From contig JBJKXM010000025.1 in the NCBI GenBank assembly GCA_045561575.1, positions 1-10,476 on the forward strand: a DNA stretch of 10,476 bases, written 5' to 3'. Below, in pieces: positions 1 to 8,300 of this stretch; position 1 is the first letter of the stretch; each line of letters starts with the position of its first letter. This stretch comes from GCA-002715885 sp045561575 (GTDB taxonomy: Bacteria; Bacteroidota; Bacteroidia; Flavobacteriales; BACL11). Made by a program: the position numbers and the translations under genes. The notes beneath the pieces were generated by a model, which had not been told where the DNA came from, made no database searches, and saw only the letters and a list, made by a program, of their open reading frames with translations.

Positions 1-486
1 GGAAAAGATGTTAAAGTTTTAGCTCTTGTTACTGCTGATAAAGAAGAAGAAGCTACAAAAGCTGGTGCAGATTTTGTTGGACTTGATGAATATATTGAAA
101 AAATTAAATCTGGATGGACTGAAGTTGATGTTATTATAACCATGCCTGCTGTTATGGGTAAGCTTGGAGCCTTAGGTAAAGTTTTAGGTCCTAGAGGATT
201 AATGCCTAATCCAAAATCAGGAACTGTAACAATGGATATTGGAAAAGCTGTTGGAGATGTTAAAAAAGGTAAAATAGATTTTAAGGTTGATAAAACAGGT
301 ATTATTCATGCTGCAATTGGAAAGGTGTCATTTGATGCTAACAAAATTTCAGAAAATGCAAATGAATTAATCCAAACAATCAACAAATTAAAGCCAACAG
401 CTTCAAAAGGAACATATTTTAAAAGTATCACTCTTTCAAGTACAATGGGAGTAGGCTTGTCGATTGATACAAATAATCTGATATAA
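1..486 (+). CDS. rplA: 50S ribosomal protein L1, 5'-truncated by window edge
   Basis: Large-subunit protein L1 binds 23S rRNA and forms the mobile L1 stalk that helps release deacylated tRNA from the E site. In many bacteria it also represses its own operon by binding the mRNA leader. The reading frame is open from base 1, so the gene starts upstream; 161 residues are visible of the roughly 230 usual for L1, leaving about 70 N-terminal residues outside. The L1 signature is clear: MGKLGALGKVLGPRGLMPNP, followed by KSGTVT and the conserved lysine-rich stretch before DKTGIIHAAIGK. The ATG at 142 is an internal Met, not a start, because conserved L1 sequence (ALVTADKEEEATKAGADFVG) lies in frame before it. 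The gene ends with tandem TAA codons at 484-489. rplK would be expected just upstream. rplJ follows after 10 bases, so the two are probably co-transcribed. Confidence 0.97.
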   Translation, partial: GKDVKVLALVTADKEEEATKAGADFVGLDEYIEKIKSGWTEVDVIITMPAVMGKLGALGKVLGPRGLMPNPKSGTVTMDIGKAVGDVKKGKIDFKVDKTGIIHAAIGKVSFDANKISENANELIQTINKLKPTASKGTYFKSITLSSTMGVGLSIDTNNLI

Positions 487-496
487 TAATTTATAT

Positions 497-1015
497 ATGA
501 ATAAGCAAGAGAAGAACGAATTAATAGATGTTTTAAATAATATGCTAGAAGAAAATAAAAATTTCTATTTAGCAGATATTTCAGGTTTATCAGCAGAAGA
601 AAGTAGCAGCTTAAGAAGACTATGTTTCAAACAAAAAGTAAGTCTTCAAGTTGTTAAAAATACTTTATTAAAAAAAGCATTTAATAAGAATAACGTCGAT
701 TTTTCACAATTAGATGACATATTAAAAGGTAATACTTCAATAATGTTTGCCGAAGAAGCAAAAGCTCCAGCAAGTGTTATAAAGACATTTAGGAAAAAAT
801 CAGAAAAGCCTTTGTTAAAGGCTGCTCACATTGAAGAAGAATTTTACATTGGTGATGAAAATTTATCTATGTTGGCTCAACTCAAGTCTAAGAACGAGTT
901 AATTGGAGATATTATCACATTGTTACAATCTCCTGCTAAAAATGTAATTTCTTCATTACAATCAAGTAGTAATAAATTATCTGGAATTGTAAAGGCACTT
1001 TCAGAAAGACAATAA
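497..1015 (+). CDS. rplJ: 50S ribosomal protein L10
   Basis: L10 anchors the L7/L12 dimers to 23S rRNA at the base of the stalk that recruits translation factors. The product is 172 aa, the normal family length. The N-terminal half shows the L10 pattern: KNFYLADISGLSAEESSSLR, then the conserved VVKNTLLKKAF segment and a GNTSIMF strand. The C-terminal part (about residues 130-172) should form the long helix that carries L7/L12 dimers. The ATG at 497 has no Shine-Dalgarno motif; the 10-base gap to rplA is only A and T. The gene ends with tandem stops (TAATAA, 1013-1018). In other bacteria L10-L7/L12 represses this operon through a structured rplJ leader. The short gap leaves no room for such a leader, so any equivalent site would have to lie within the end of rplA. 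Confidence 0.98.
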   Translation: MNKQEKNELIDVLNNMLEENKNFYLADISGLSAEESSSLRRLCFKQKVSLQVVKNTLLKKAFNKNNVDFSQLDDILKGNTSIMFAEEAKAPASVIKTFRKKSEKPLLKAAHIEEEFYIGDENLSMLAQLKSKNELIGDIITLLQSPAKNVISSLQSSSNKLSGIVKALSERQ

Positions 1016-1048
1016 TAAAAATAATGCTTCCAACATTAAATAAATAAT

Positions 1049-1066
1049 TAATTAATAAATAAAAAA
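1049..1066 (+). promoter_or_regulatory. A/T-rich translation initiation region of rplL
   Basis: The bases just before the rplL ATG are only A and T, ending in six A's directly against the start codon. There is no Shine-Dalgarno motif. In Bacteroidota, efficient starts are known to rely on A-rich, unstructured upstream sequence instead of pairing with 16S rRNA. L7/L12 is the one ribosomal protein present in several copies per ribosome, so a particularly open initiation region here fits the need. The composition is seen directly; the functional reading is inferred. Confidence 0.45.
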
Positions 1067-1450
1067 ATGGCAGATTTAAAAAAATTCGCAGAAGATTTAG
1101 TTAACCTTTCAGTTAAAGATGTTACTGAATTAGCTAATATTTTAAAAGAAGAGTACGGAATTGAACCAGCAGCGGCAGCAGTAGCTGTAGCAGCAGGACC
1201 AGCAGCAGCTGGTGGTGGTGGCGATGCAGCTGAAGAAAAATCCGAATTCGATGTAATTTTAAAGGAAGCAGGTGCTTCAAAATTAAAAGTTGTTAAAGCT
1301 GTAAAAGAATTAACAGGTTTAGGTTTAAAAGACGCTAAAGACATAGTTGATAGTGCGCCAAAAGCTGTTAAAGAAGGTGTAGGAAAAGATGAGGCTGAAG
1401 GGATTAAAAAATCTCTTGAAGAAGCTGGCGCTGTTGTAGAACTTAAGTAG
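1067..1450 (+). CDS. rplL: 50S ribosomal protein L7/L12
   Basis: L7/L12 forms the flexible stalk that recruits and activates translational GTPases (EF-Tu, EF-G, IF2, RF3). The product is 127 aa, normal for the family. Residues 1-33 are the helical dimerisation and L10-binding domain (MADLKKFAEDLVNLSVKDV). Residues 34-56 are a hinge rich in Ala and Gly, including a run of four Gly at 49-52. Residues 57-127 are the globular C-terminal domain, with the factor-contacting KLKVVKAVKELTGLGLKDAK segment and the classic VVELK end. The hinge is a local GC-rich island in an AT-rich gene, because Ala, Gly and Pro codons require G and C. The start is the ATG after an A-rich leader, 51 bases beyond rplJ. 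The stop is TAG, the only non-TAA stop in the window. A terminator-like hairpin begins 18 bases after the stop. Confidence 0.98.
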   Translation: MADLKKFAEDLVNLSVKDVTELANILKEEYGIEPAAAAVAVAAGPAAAGGGGDAAEEKSEFDVILKEAGASKLKVVKAVKELTGLGLKDAKDIVDSAPKAVKEGVGKDEAEGIKKSLEEAGAVVELK

Positions 1451-1458
1451 TTCTATTA

Positions 1459-1475
1459 TTAAACTCAAGGTTTAA
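1459..1475 (+). promoter_or_regulatory. Small hairpin overlapping the foot of the rplL-rpoB terminator
   Basis: A 6-bp perfect stem (TTAAAC, 1459-1464, with GTTTAA, 1470-1475) encloses a 5-base loop. Its right arm uses bases 1470-1475, which are also part of the left arm of the larger terminator hairpin, so the two cannot both form completely. If it formed, the terminator would keep only its top 11 pairs and the T-tract would lie 8 bases away from the stem. That is the geometry of an antiterminator, but the stem is weak (five A-T pairs and one G-C) and such short stems occur by chance in AT-rich DNA. Confidence 0.25.
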
Positions 1476-1514
1476 ATCTTATCAATTTTATTGGTAAGAT
1501 TTAGACCATTTTTT
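1469..1514 (+). terminator. Intrinsic terminator / attenuator between rplL and rpoB
   Basis: Bases 1469-1486 pair with 1490-1507 in an uninterrupted 18-bp stem. It contains two G-U pairs (1472/1504 and 1482/1494), two G-C pairs at the foot, and a TTT loop at 1487-1489. After one A, six T's follow at 1509-1514, with a further run of five T's at 1517-1521. This is a textbook rho-independent terminator on the + strand. It lies in the 106-base gap between rplL and rpoB, where a partial terminator is known in Escherichia coli that lowers RNA polymerase expression relative to L7/L12. No convincing promoter was seen between it and rpoB, so I infer partial read-through rather than full termination. 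The structure is seen; the efficiency is unknown. Confidence 0.85.
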
Positions 1515-1556
1515 GCTTTTTGTATAAACTATTTTGTAACTAAAAAACTTTTTGCT

Positions 1557-4500
1557 TTGACCGTAAATAAAATTTCACCAAGAATAAACTTCGCTTCAAT
1601 AGATAATAAGGTTGATTACCCTGATTTTCTAGATATTCAATTAAAAAGTTTTCAATCATTCTTTCAAACAGGTACAACATTAGAAGAAAGAAGAAATGAA
1701 GGACTTTATAAAACTTTTACTGAATTATTCCCTATAACTGATTCTAGAAATAATTTTGTTTTGGAGTTTATTGACTATTTAGTTGATCCTCCTAGATATT
1801 CTATTGAAGAATGCATTGATAGAGGATTAACTTTTAAAGTTCCTTTAAAGGTCAAATTAAAATTATATTGTACTGATCCTGATCACGAAGATTTTGAAAC
1901 TATAATACAAGATGTTTATTTTGGTAATATTCCTTTTATGACACCAAAAGGAACTTTTGTTATTAATGGAGCCGAAAGAGTAGTAGTATCACAATTACAT
2001 AGATCTCCAGGAGTATTTTTTGGTCAAAGTTTTCATTCTAATGGAACAAAGTTATACTCTGCTAGAGTTATACCCTTTAAAGGGTCATGGATTGAATTTA
2101 CTACTGATATTAACAATGTCATGTATGCTTATATTGATAGAAAGAAAAAGTTACCTGTTACTACATTACTAAGAGCTATTGGTTATGAAAGTGATAGAGA
2201 TATACTTGAAATTTTTAATCTTGCTGATGAAGTTAAAGTTTCTAAAACTGGTTTAAAAAGAGTTGTTGGTAGAGTCTTAGCTGCTAGAGTGTTAAAGTCA
2301 TGGGTAGATGATTTTGTTGATGAAGATACTGGAGAACTAGTTCCAATAGAAAGAAATGAAGTTATTTTAGAAAGAGATACTGTACTTGAAAAACAACATA
2401 TTCAAGAAATTATAGATTCTGGAACAGAAACTATTCTTTTACACAAAGTTGGAGAAAATGCAGGAGATCATTCACTTATACATAATACTTTACAAAAAGA
2501 TCCCTCTAACTCTGAAGTTGAAGCCGTAAGACACATTTATCGAACCTTAAGAAGTGCTGAAGCACCAGATGATGATACAGCAAGAGGAATAATTGATAAA
2601 TTATTCTTTTCAGATCAAAGATATAGTTTGGGGCATGTAGGAAGATTTAGGATTAATAGAAGATTAGGTCTTGATGTTAGCTTAGAAAAACATGTTTTAA
2701 CAAATGAAGATATTGTTTCAATTATAAGTAATTTAATCAATTTGGTTAATTCAAAAGTCGATGTTGATGATATTGATCATCTCAGTAATAGAAGAGTTAG
2801 AACTGTAGGAGAGCAATTATCAAATCAATTTGCAGTTGGACTCAGTAGAATGGCAAGAACAATTCGAGAAAGAATGAATGTAAGAGATAATGAAGTATTT
2901 ACCCCTATTGATTTAATTAATGCTAAAACTTTATCTGCTGTCATAAACTCATTTTTTGGAACAAGTCAATTGTCACAATTTATGGATCAAACTAATCCTC
3001 TTGCTGAAGTAACTCACAAGCGTAGAGTTTCTGCTCTTGGTCCCGGAGGTTTAACAAGAGAAAGAGCTGGTTTTGAAGTAAGAGATGTCCATTATACACA
3101 TTATGGAAGATTATGTCCAATTGAAACCCCTGAAGGACCAAATATTGGACTTATTTCATCTTTGTGTGTATTTGCAAAAGTTAATGAATTAGGCTTTATA
3201 GAGACTCCATACCGATTAGCTGATAATGGAAATGTTGATTTTAAAAAACCTGCATCATACCTTACAGCTGAACAGGAAGAAGGTCATATTATTGCTCAAG
3301 CAAACTCCCCAGTAAATAATGATGGAGATTTTCAATCGGATAGAATAAAATCTAGACTAGAACACGACTATTTAGTTGCAGAACCAAACAAAGTAACTAT
3401 GATGGATGTCGCTCCTAACCAGATTGCTTCTATAGCTGCATCATTAATACCTTTTCTTGAACATGATGATGCAAATAGAGCATTAATGGGATCAAATATG
3501 ATGCGACAAGCTGTTCCTCTACTTAGAACAGATGCTCCGATTGTAGGAACTGGACTTGAACCACATGTTGCTAAAGATTCAAGAACAATGATAAATGCTG
3601 AAGGAGATGGTATTGTTACTTATGTAGATTCAAAAAAAATATCAATAAAATATAATCAATCAACAAAAGAAAAGCTAGTAAGTTTTGATGATGATACAAA
3701 GGATTATTTTCTTACAAAATTTCAAAAAACAAATCAAAGAACATGTGTAAATAATAAGCCAATAGTTAGAGTTGGTGATAAAGTTAAGAAAGGACAGGTT
3801 CTATGTGAAGGGTATGCAACTCAGAATGGCGAATTAGCTATCGGAAGAAATTTAATGGTTGCTTTTATGCCTTGGAAGGGCTATAATTTCGAAGATGCAA
3901 TTATATTGTCTGAAAGAGTTGTTAGGGAAGATTTGTTTACATCTTTACATATTTCGGAATTTGTTGTAAATGTTAGAGAGACAAAAAGAGGTGCTGAGGA
4001 ATTAACTTCAGATATTCCAAATATTAGTGAAAATGCAACAAAAGATTTGGATGAAAATGGTATGATAAGAGTTGGTACATACACTAAAACAGGAGATATA
4101 TTAATTGGAAAAATTACTCCAAAGGGTGAGTCTGACCCAACTCCTGAAGAAAAACTTTTAAGAGCCATTTTTGGTGAAAAAGCTGGTGATGTTAAAGATG
4201 CTTCATTAAAAACAAAACCTGCAGATCAGGGTGTTGTAATTGGTAAATCTCTCTTTTTTAAAACAATTAAAGATAGAAGAGCTAAATCTCAAGATAAAAT
4301 AGATCTTGAAGAAATTGATATACAATTTAATAAGGATTCTGATAAACTAAAAAATATTTTAGCATCTAAATTATATAATGTTATTGGTGGAAAAGCTTCA
4401 AAAGGAGTTAAGAATATTTTAGGAGAAGAAATTATTAAGAAGAGTACAAAATTTACTAAAAAAATAATTCATGCGATTGATTTTACAATGGTTGATCCAA

Positions 4501-5366
4501 ATCAATGGACTTCAAATGAAGAAAATAATTTACTTATAAATAAAATTATATCAAATTATCTAAGAAAGTATAATGAAATATTTGGAGATTATAGAAGAAA
4601 GAGATTTGCTATTACAGTAGGAGATGAATTACCAACTGGTGTATTACAATTAGCCAAAGTTCAAATTGCACAAAAGAGAAAAGTTAAAGTTGGTGACAAA
4701 TTAGCAGGAAGGCATGGAAATAAAGGTATTGTTTCTCGTGTTGTTAGAGATGAAGATATGCCCTTTTTAGCTGATGGAACTCCAGTAGATATTATTCTTA
4801 ACCCTCTAGGTGTTCCTTCTAGAATGAATTTAGGTCAAATTTATGAAACTATTTTAGGATGGGCTGGTAAGGAATTAGGTAAAAAATATTTTACTCCGGT
4901 TTTTGATGGTGCAAATATTGATCAAATTAATTCAGAAACAGATGAAGCTAATTTACCTAGACTAGGACAAACTTTCCTTTACGACGGTGGAACTGGTGAA
5001 AAATTTGAACAAGCAGCGACTGTTGGAATTATTTATATGTTAAAACTTGGACATTTAATAGAAGATAAAATGCATGCTAGATCAATTGGTCCTTATTCAT
5101 TAATAACACAACAACCTTTAGGAGGTAAGGCTCAATTTGGTGGTCAGAGATTAGGAGAAATGGAAGTTTGGGCTCTAGAAGGATATGGTGCATCAAATAT
5201 TCTCCAAGAGATGTTAACATTAAAGTCTGATGATGTTATTGGAAGAGCTCAAGCTTTTGAAAGCATTGTTAAAGGAAAAGAATTGCCATCTGCTGGTATT
5301 CCAGAGTCATTTAATGTTTTACTACATGAATTAAACGGATTAGGTTTAAAAATATCATTTGAATAA
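1557..5366 (+). CDS. rpoB: DNA-directed RNA polymerase subunit beta
   Basis: The beta subunit forms one side of the RNA polymerase cleft and part of the catalytic centre. From the TTG at 1557 the product is 1269 aa, matching flavobacterial RpoB. Residue numbers are from this start. Conserved blocks include ERVVVSQLHRSPGVFF (from 140) and the rifampicin pocket SQLSQFMDQ...THKRRVSALGPGGLTRERAGF. In the pocket the usual resistance positions carry wild-type residues: D477, H487 and S492, equivalent to E. coli D516, H526 and S531. YNFED lies at 776-780. The active-site lysines are K1048 and K1056 in GDKLAGRHGNKG, and the C-terminal clamp segment is around W1205. A lysine-rich lineage insertion occupies about 905-1015. 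The frame also opens at a TTG at 1491, but that codon lies inside the terminator stem and would add 22 residues not expected in homologues. No ATG occurs between 1451 and 1557. The chosen start has no Shine-Dalgarno motif. rpoC follows after 5 bases. Confidence 0.95.
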   Translation: MTVNKISPRINFASIDNKVDYPDFLDIQLKSFQSFFQTGTTLEERRNEGLYKTFTELFPITDSRNNFVLEFIDYLVDPPRYSIEECIDRGLTFKVPLKVKLKLYCTDPDHEDFETIIQDVYFGNIPFMTPKGTFVINGAERVVVSQLHRSPGVFFGQSFHSNGTKLYSARVIPFKGSWIEFTTDINNVMYAYIDRKKKLPVTTLLRAIGYESDRDILEIFNLADEVKVSKTGLKRVVGRVLAARVLKSWVDDFVDEDTGELVPIERNEVILERDTVLEKQHIQEIIDSGTETILLHKVGENAGDHSLIHNTLQKDPSNSEVEAVRHIYRTLRSAEAPDDDTARGIIDKLFFSDQRYSLGHVGRFRINRRLGLDVSLEKHVLTNEDIVSIISNLINLVNSKVDVDDIDHLSNRRVRTVGEQLSNQFAVGLSRMARTIRERMNVRDNEVFTPIDLINAKTLSAVINSFFGTSQLSQFMDQTNPLAEVTHKRRVSALGPGGLTRERAGFEVRDVHYTHYGRLCPIETPEGPNIGLISSLCVFAKVNELGFIETPYRLADNGNVDFKKPASYLTAEQEEGHIIAQANSPVNNDGDFQSDRIKSRLEHDYLVAEPNKVTMMDVAPNQIASIAASLIPFLEHDDANRALMGSNMMRQAVPLLRTDAPIVGTGLEPHVAKDSRTMINAEGDGIVTYVDSKKISIKYNQSTKEKLVSFDDDTKDYFLTKFQKTNQRTCVNNKPIVRVGDKVKKGQVLCEGYATQNGELAIGRNLMVAFMPWKGYNFEDAIILSERVVREDLFTSLHISEFVVNVRETKRGAEELTSDIPNISENATKDLDENGMIRVGTYTKTGDILIGKITPKGESDPTPEEKLLRAIFGEKAGDVKDASLKTKPADQGVVIGKSLFFKTIKDRRAKSQDKIDLEEIDIQFNKDSDKLKNILASKLYNVIGGKASKGVKNILGEEIIKKSTKFTKKIIHAIDFTMVDPNQWTSNEENNLLINKIISNYLRKYNEIFGDYRRKRFAITVGDELPTGVLQLAKVQIAQKRKVKVGDKLAGRHGNKGIVSRVVRDEDMPFLADGTPVDIILNPLGVPSRMNLGQIYETILGWAGKELGKKYFTPVFDGANIDQINSETDEANLPRLGQTFLYDGGTGEKFEQAATVGIIYMLKLGHLIEDKMHARSIGPYSLITQQPLGGKAQFGGQRLGEMEVWALEGYGASNILQEMLTLKSDDVIGRAQAFESIVKGKELPSAGIPESFNVLLHELNGLGLKISFE

Positions 5367-5371
5367 AAAAT

Positions 5372-8300
5372 ATGAGAAATTCTAAAAATAATAAACAAAC
5401 AAAAGATATCAATAGAATAAAAATTAGTTTATCTTCTCCAGAAGATATGCTTGAAAGATCTTCTGGTGAAGTTGTAAAACCCGAGACAATAAATTATAGA
5501 ACTTACAAGCCAGAAAGTGGTGGTTTATTTTGTGAGAGAGTTTTTGGGCCAACTAAAGATTTTGAATGTCATTGTGGAAAATATAAAAGAATAAGATACA
5601 GAGGAATTATTTGTGATAGATGTGGTGTAGAAGTTACTGAAAAGAAAGTTAGAAGAGAACGTGTAGGACATATTAGTTTAGTAGTTCCTGTTGCTCACAT
5701 TTGGTATTTTAAGACGCTTCCAAATAAAATTGGATATTTACTTGGATTACCCTCAAAGAAATTAGACATGATCATTTATTATGAGAGGTATGTTGTTATA
5801 AATGTTGGTAACGAACCTATTATTAATAGTGAGGGAGATGAAATAAAATATCTTGATTTTTTAACTGAAGAAGAATATCTTGATATATTAGATAAAATAT
5901 CTCCTGAAAACCAATTTCTTGCTGATTCTGACCCAAACAAATTTATTGCAAAAATGGGAGCAGAAGCATTACATGACTTGTTAGCTAACCTCAATTTGGA
6001 TGAATTGTCTTATAATTTAAGAAATAGTGCTGCAAACGAAACTTCACAACAAAGGAAATCAGAATCTCTAAAAAGATTGCAAGTTGTTGAGTCAATGCGA
6101 GATGCTCAAACTCATTCTGAAAATAATCCTGAATGGATGATAGTTAAAGTAATTCCTGTAATACCTCCAGAGTTACGTCCACTTGTTCCTCTAGATGGAG
6201 GTAGATTCGCAACATCTGATTTAAACGATTTATATAGAAGAGTTATTATTAGAAATAATCGATTAAAAAGGTTGATGGAAATAAATGCTCCCGATATTAT
6301 TCTTAGGAACGAAAAGAGAATGCTACAAGAATCCGTTGATGCATTATTTGATAATTCAAGAAAAGCATCTGCCGTAAAAACAGATGGTAAACGTGCATTA
6401 AAATCATTGTCAGATTCTCTTAAAGGAAAACAAGGAAGATTTCGTCAAAATTTACTTGGTAAAAGAGTTGATTACTCAGCAAGGTCTGTTATTGTAGTTG
6501 GTCCAAGTTTAAATCTTCATGAATGTGGACTTCCAAAAGATATGTGTGCTGAATTATATAAACCTTTTATAATTAGAAAACTTTTAGAAAGAGGTATTGT
6601 GAAAACAGTAAAATCTGCTAAAAAGATTATTGATACTAGAGAGCCCGTAGTATGGGATATTCTTGAAAATGTAATGAAAGGACATCCTGTTTTACTAAAT
6701 AGAGCCCCTACATTACATAGACTAGGAATTCAAGCATTTCAACCTAAAATGATTGAAGGAAAAGCAATTCAACTTCATCCACTTGCATGTGCTGCATTTA
6801 ATGCAGATTTTGATGGAGATCAGATGGCGGTACATCTTCCTTTAGGATCAGCTGCTATTCTTGAAGCTCAGGTTCTCATGCTTGCATCACATAATATTCT
6901 AAATCCTGCTAATGGTGCTCCTATAACTGTTCCTTCTCAAGATATGGTTTTAGGCCTGTATTATATGACTAAGCATAAAAAATCAACTGACGAGGTACCT
7001 GTTAAAGGAGAGGGGAAAACATTCTATTCATTAGAGGAGGTTAAAATTGCATATAACGAAGGTGTATGTGAATTACACGCATTAGTTAAAGTAAGAATCA
7101 AAAATGATGGAAAATCAAAAATTATTGAAACAACAGTAGGTAGAATTTTATTTAACGAGTATATTCCAGAAGAAATCGATTTTGTTGATGAATTATTAAC
7201 CAAAAAAGCATTAAGAAATATTATTGGTGATGTTCTTAATAAATGTGGTGTTGCTAAAACTGTTCATTTTTTAGATGCAATTAAAAATATTGGTTTTGAG
7301 ATGGCTTTTAAAGGAGGTTTGTCTTTTAATTTAGGTGATGTTATTGTTCCTGAAGAAAAGGAGAAGTTAATTGACTCAGCCAACAAAAAAGTAGATGAGA
7401 TAAAATCTAATTATCAAATGGGATTTATTACCAATAATGAAAGGTATAATCAAGTAATTGATGTTTGGACAACAACTAATGCAAAATTAACTGATATCGT
7501 AATGAGAAATATTAGCTCTGATAAACAAGGCTTTAATTCTGTATATATGATGTTAGACTCTGGAGCAAGGGGATCAAAAGAACAAATTCGTCAGCTCTCT
7601 GGGATGAGAGGTCTTATGGCAAAACCAAAAAAATCTGGTGATCATGGTGAATCAATTATTGAAAATCCAATTACAACTAATTTTAGGGAAGGTCTTTCTA
7701 TTCTAGAATACTTCATTTCAACGCACGGAGCAAGAAAAGGATTAGCTGATACTGCATTAAAAACAGCTGATGCTGGTTATTTAACAAGAAGACTTGTAGA
7801 TGTTGCTCAAGATGTAATTATTACGGAGGATGATTGTGGAACCTTAAGAGGTATTGAAGTGACTGCTCTAAAAAATAATGATGATATTATTGAAAGTTTA
7901 AGTGACAGAATTTTAGGAAGAGTTTCTTTACTTGATATATATCAAGTTGATTCTGATAAAGTTATTGTTTCATCTGGTGAATTAATTACTTATAATATAG
8001 CAAAAGAGATAGAAAAACAAGGTATAGAAACTGTAGAGATTAGATCTGCTCTTACATGTGCAACTAAAAGAGGTGTTTGTAGTAAGTGCTATGGTAAATC
8101 TTTAGCAACAGATAGAATGGCACAAGTTGGAGAAGCTGTTGGTGTAATAGCAGCTCAATCTGTTGGTGAGCCTGGAACACAACTAACACTTCGTACTTTT
8201 CACGTAGGAGGAACTGCATCTAGATCTGAAGTAGATTCAAGTATTGTTGTTAAAAAGGATGGTAAACTTGAGATAGAAGATTTAAAAACCGTTTCTAATA

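Noticed and set aside
1023..1039. A small hairpin TAATG / CATTA in the rplJ-rplL gap
   Set aside because: Only 5 bp with a 7-base loop and no T-tract; expected by chance in AT-rich DNA.
1163..1232. Repeat-like GCA/GCT and GGT runs
   Set aside because: These are the codons of the Ala/Gly-rich hinge of L7/L12, mixed between synonymous codons, so protein composition explains them.
1048..1344. An open frame on the - strand, opposite rplL
   Set aside because: It mirrors the Ala/Gly-rich hinge of L7/L12, giving a Pro/Ala-rich translation. It has no family resemblance and lies wholly over a certain gene and its leader.
1512..1537. A possible rpoB promoter of the Bacteroidota type (TTTG ... TAnnTTTG) after the terminator
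   Set aside because: The best -7-like string, TATTTTG at 1530-1536, is one base short of the consensus, and the upstream TTTG (1512-1515) is only about 14 bases away instead of roughly 17-23. Too weak to call in T-rich sequence.
1491..1556. An N-terminal extension of RpoB from the TTG at 1491
   Set aside because: The codon lies in the right arm of the terminator hairpin, and the resulting 22 residues are hydrophobic/basic sequence not expected at the start of RpoB. The next TTG (1557) gives the normal length.
3881..4168. An open frame on the - strand within rpoB
   Set aside because: Shadow of a conserved coding region; the Ser-rich translation is typical of antisense frames and no known family is recognised.
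4260..4605. The lysine-rich, less conserved segment of rpoB as a foreign insertion
   Set aside because: A variable insertion at this place in the beta subunit is a normal lineage feature, the frame is intact, and the base composition matches the rest of the gene.
5779..5994. An open frame on the - strand within rpoC
   Set aside because: Short antisense shadow of conserved beta' sequence with no supporting signals.
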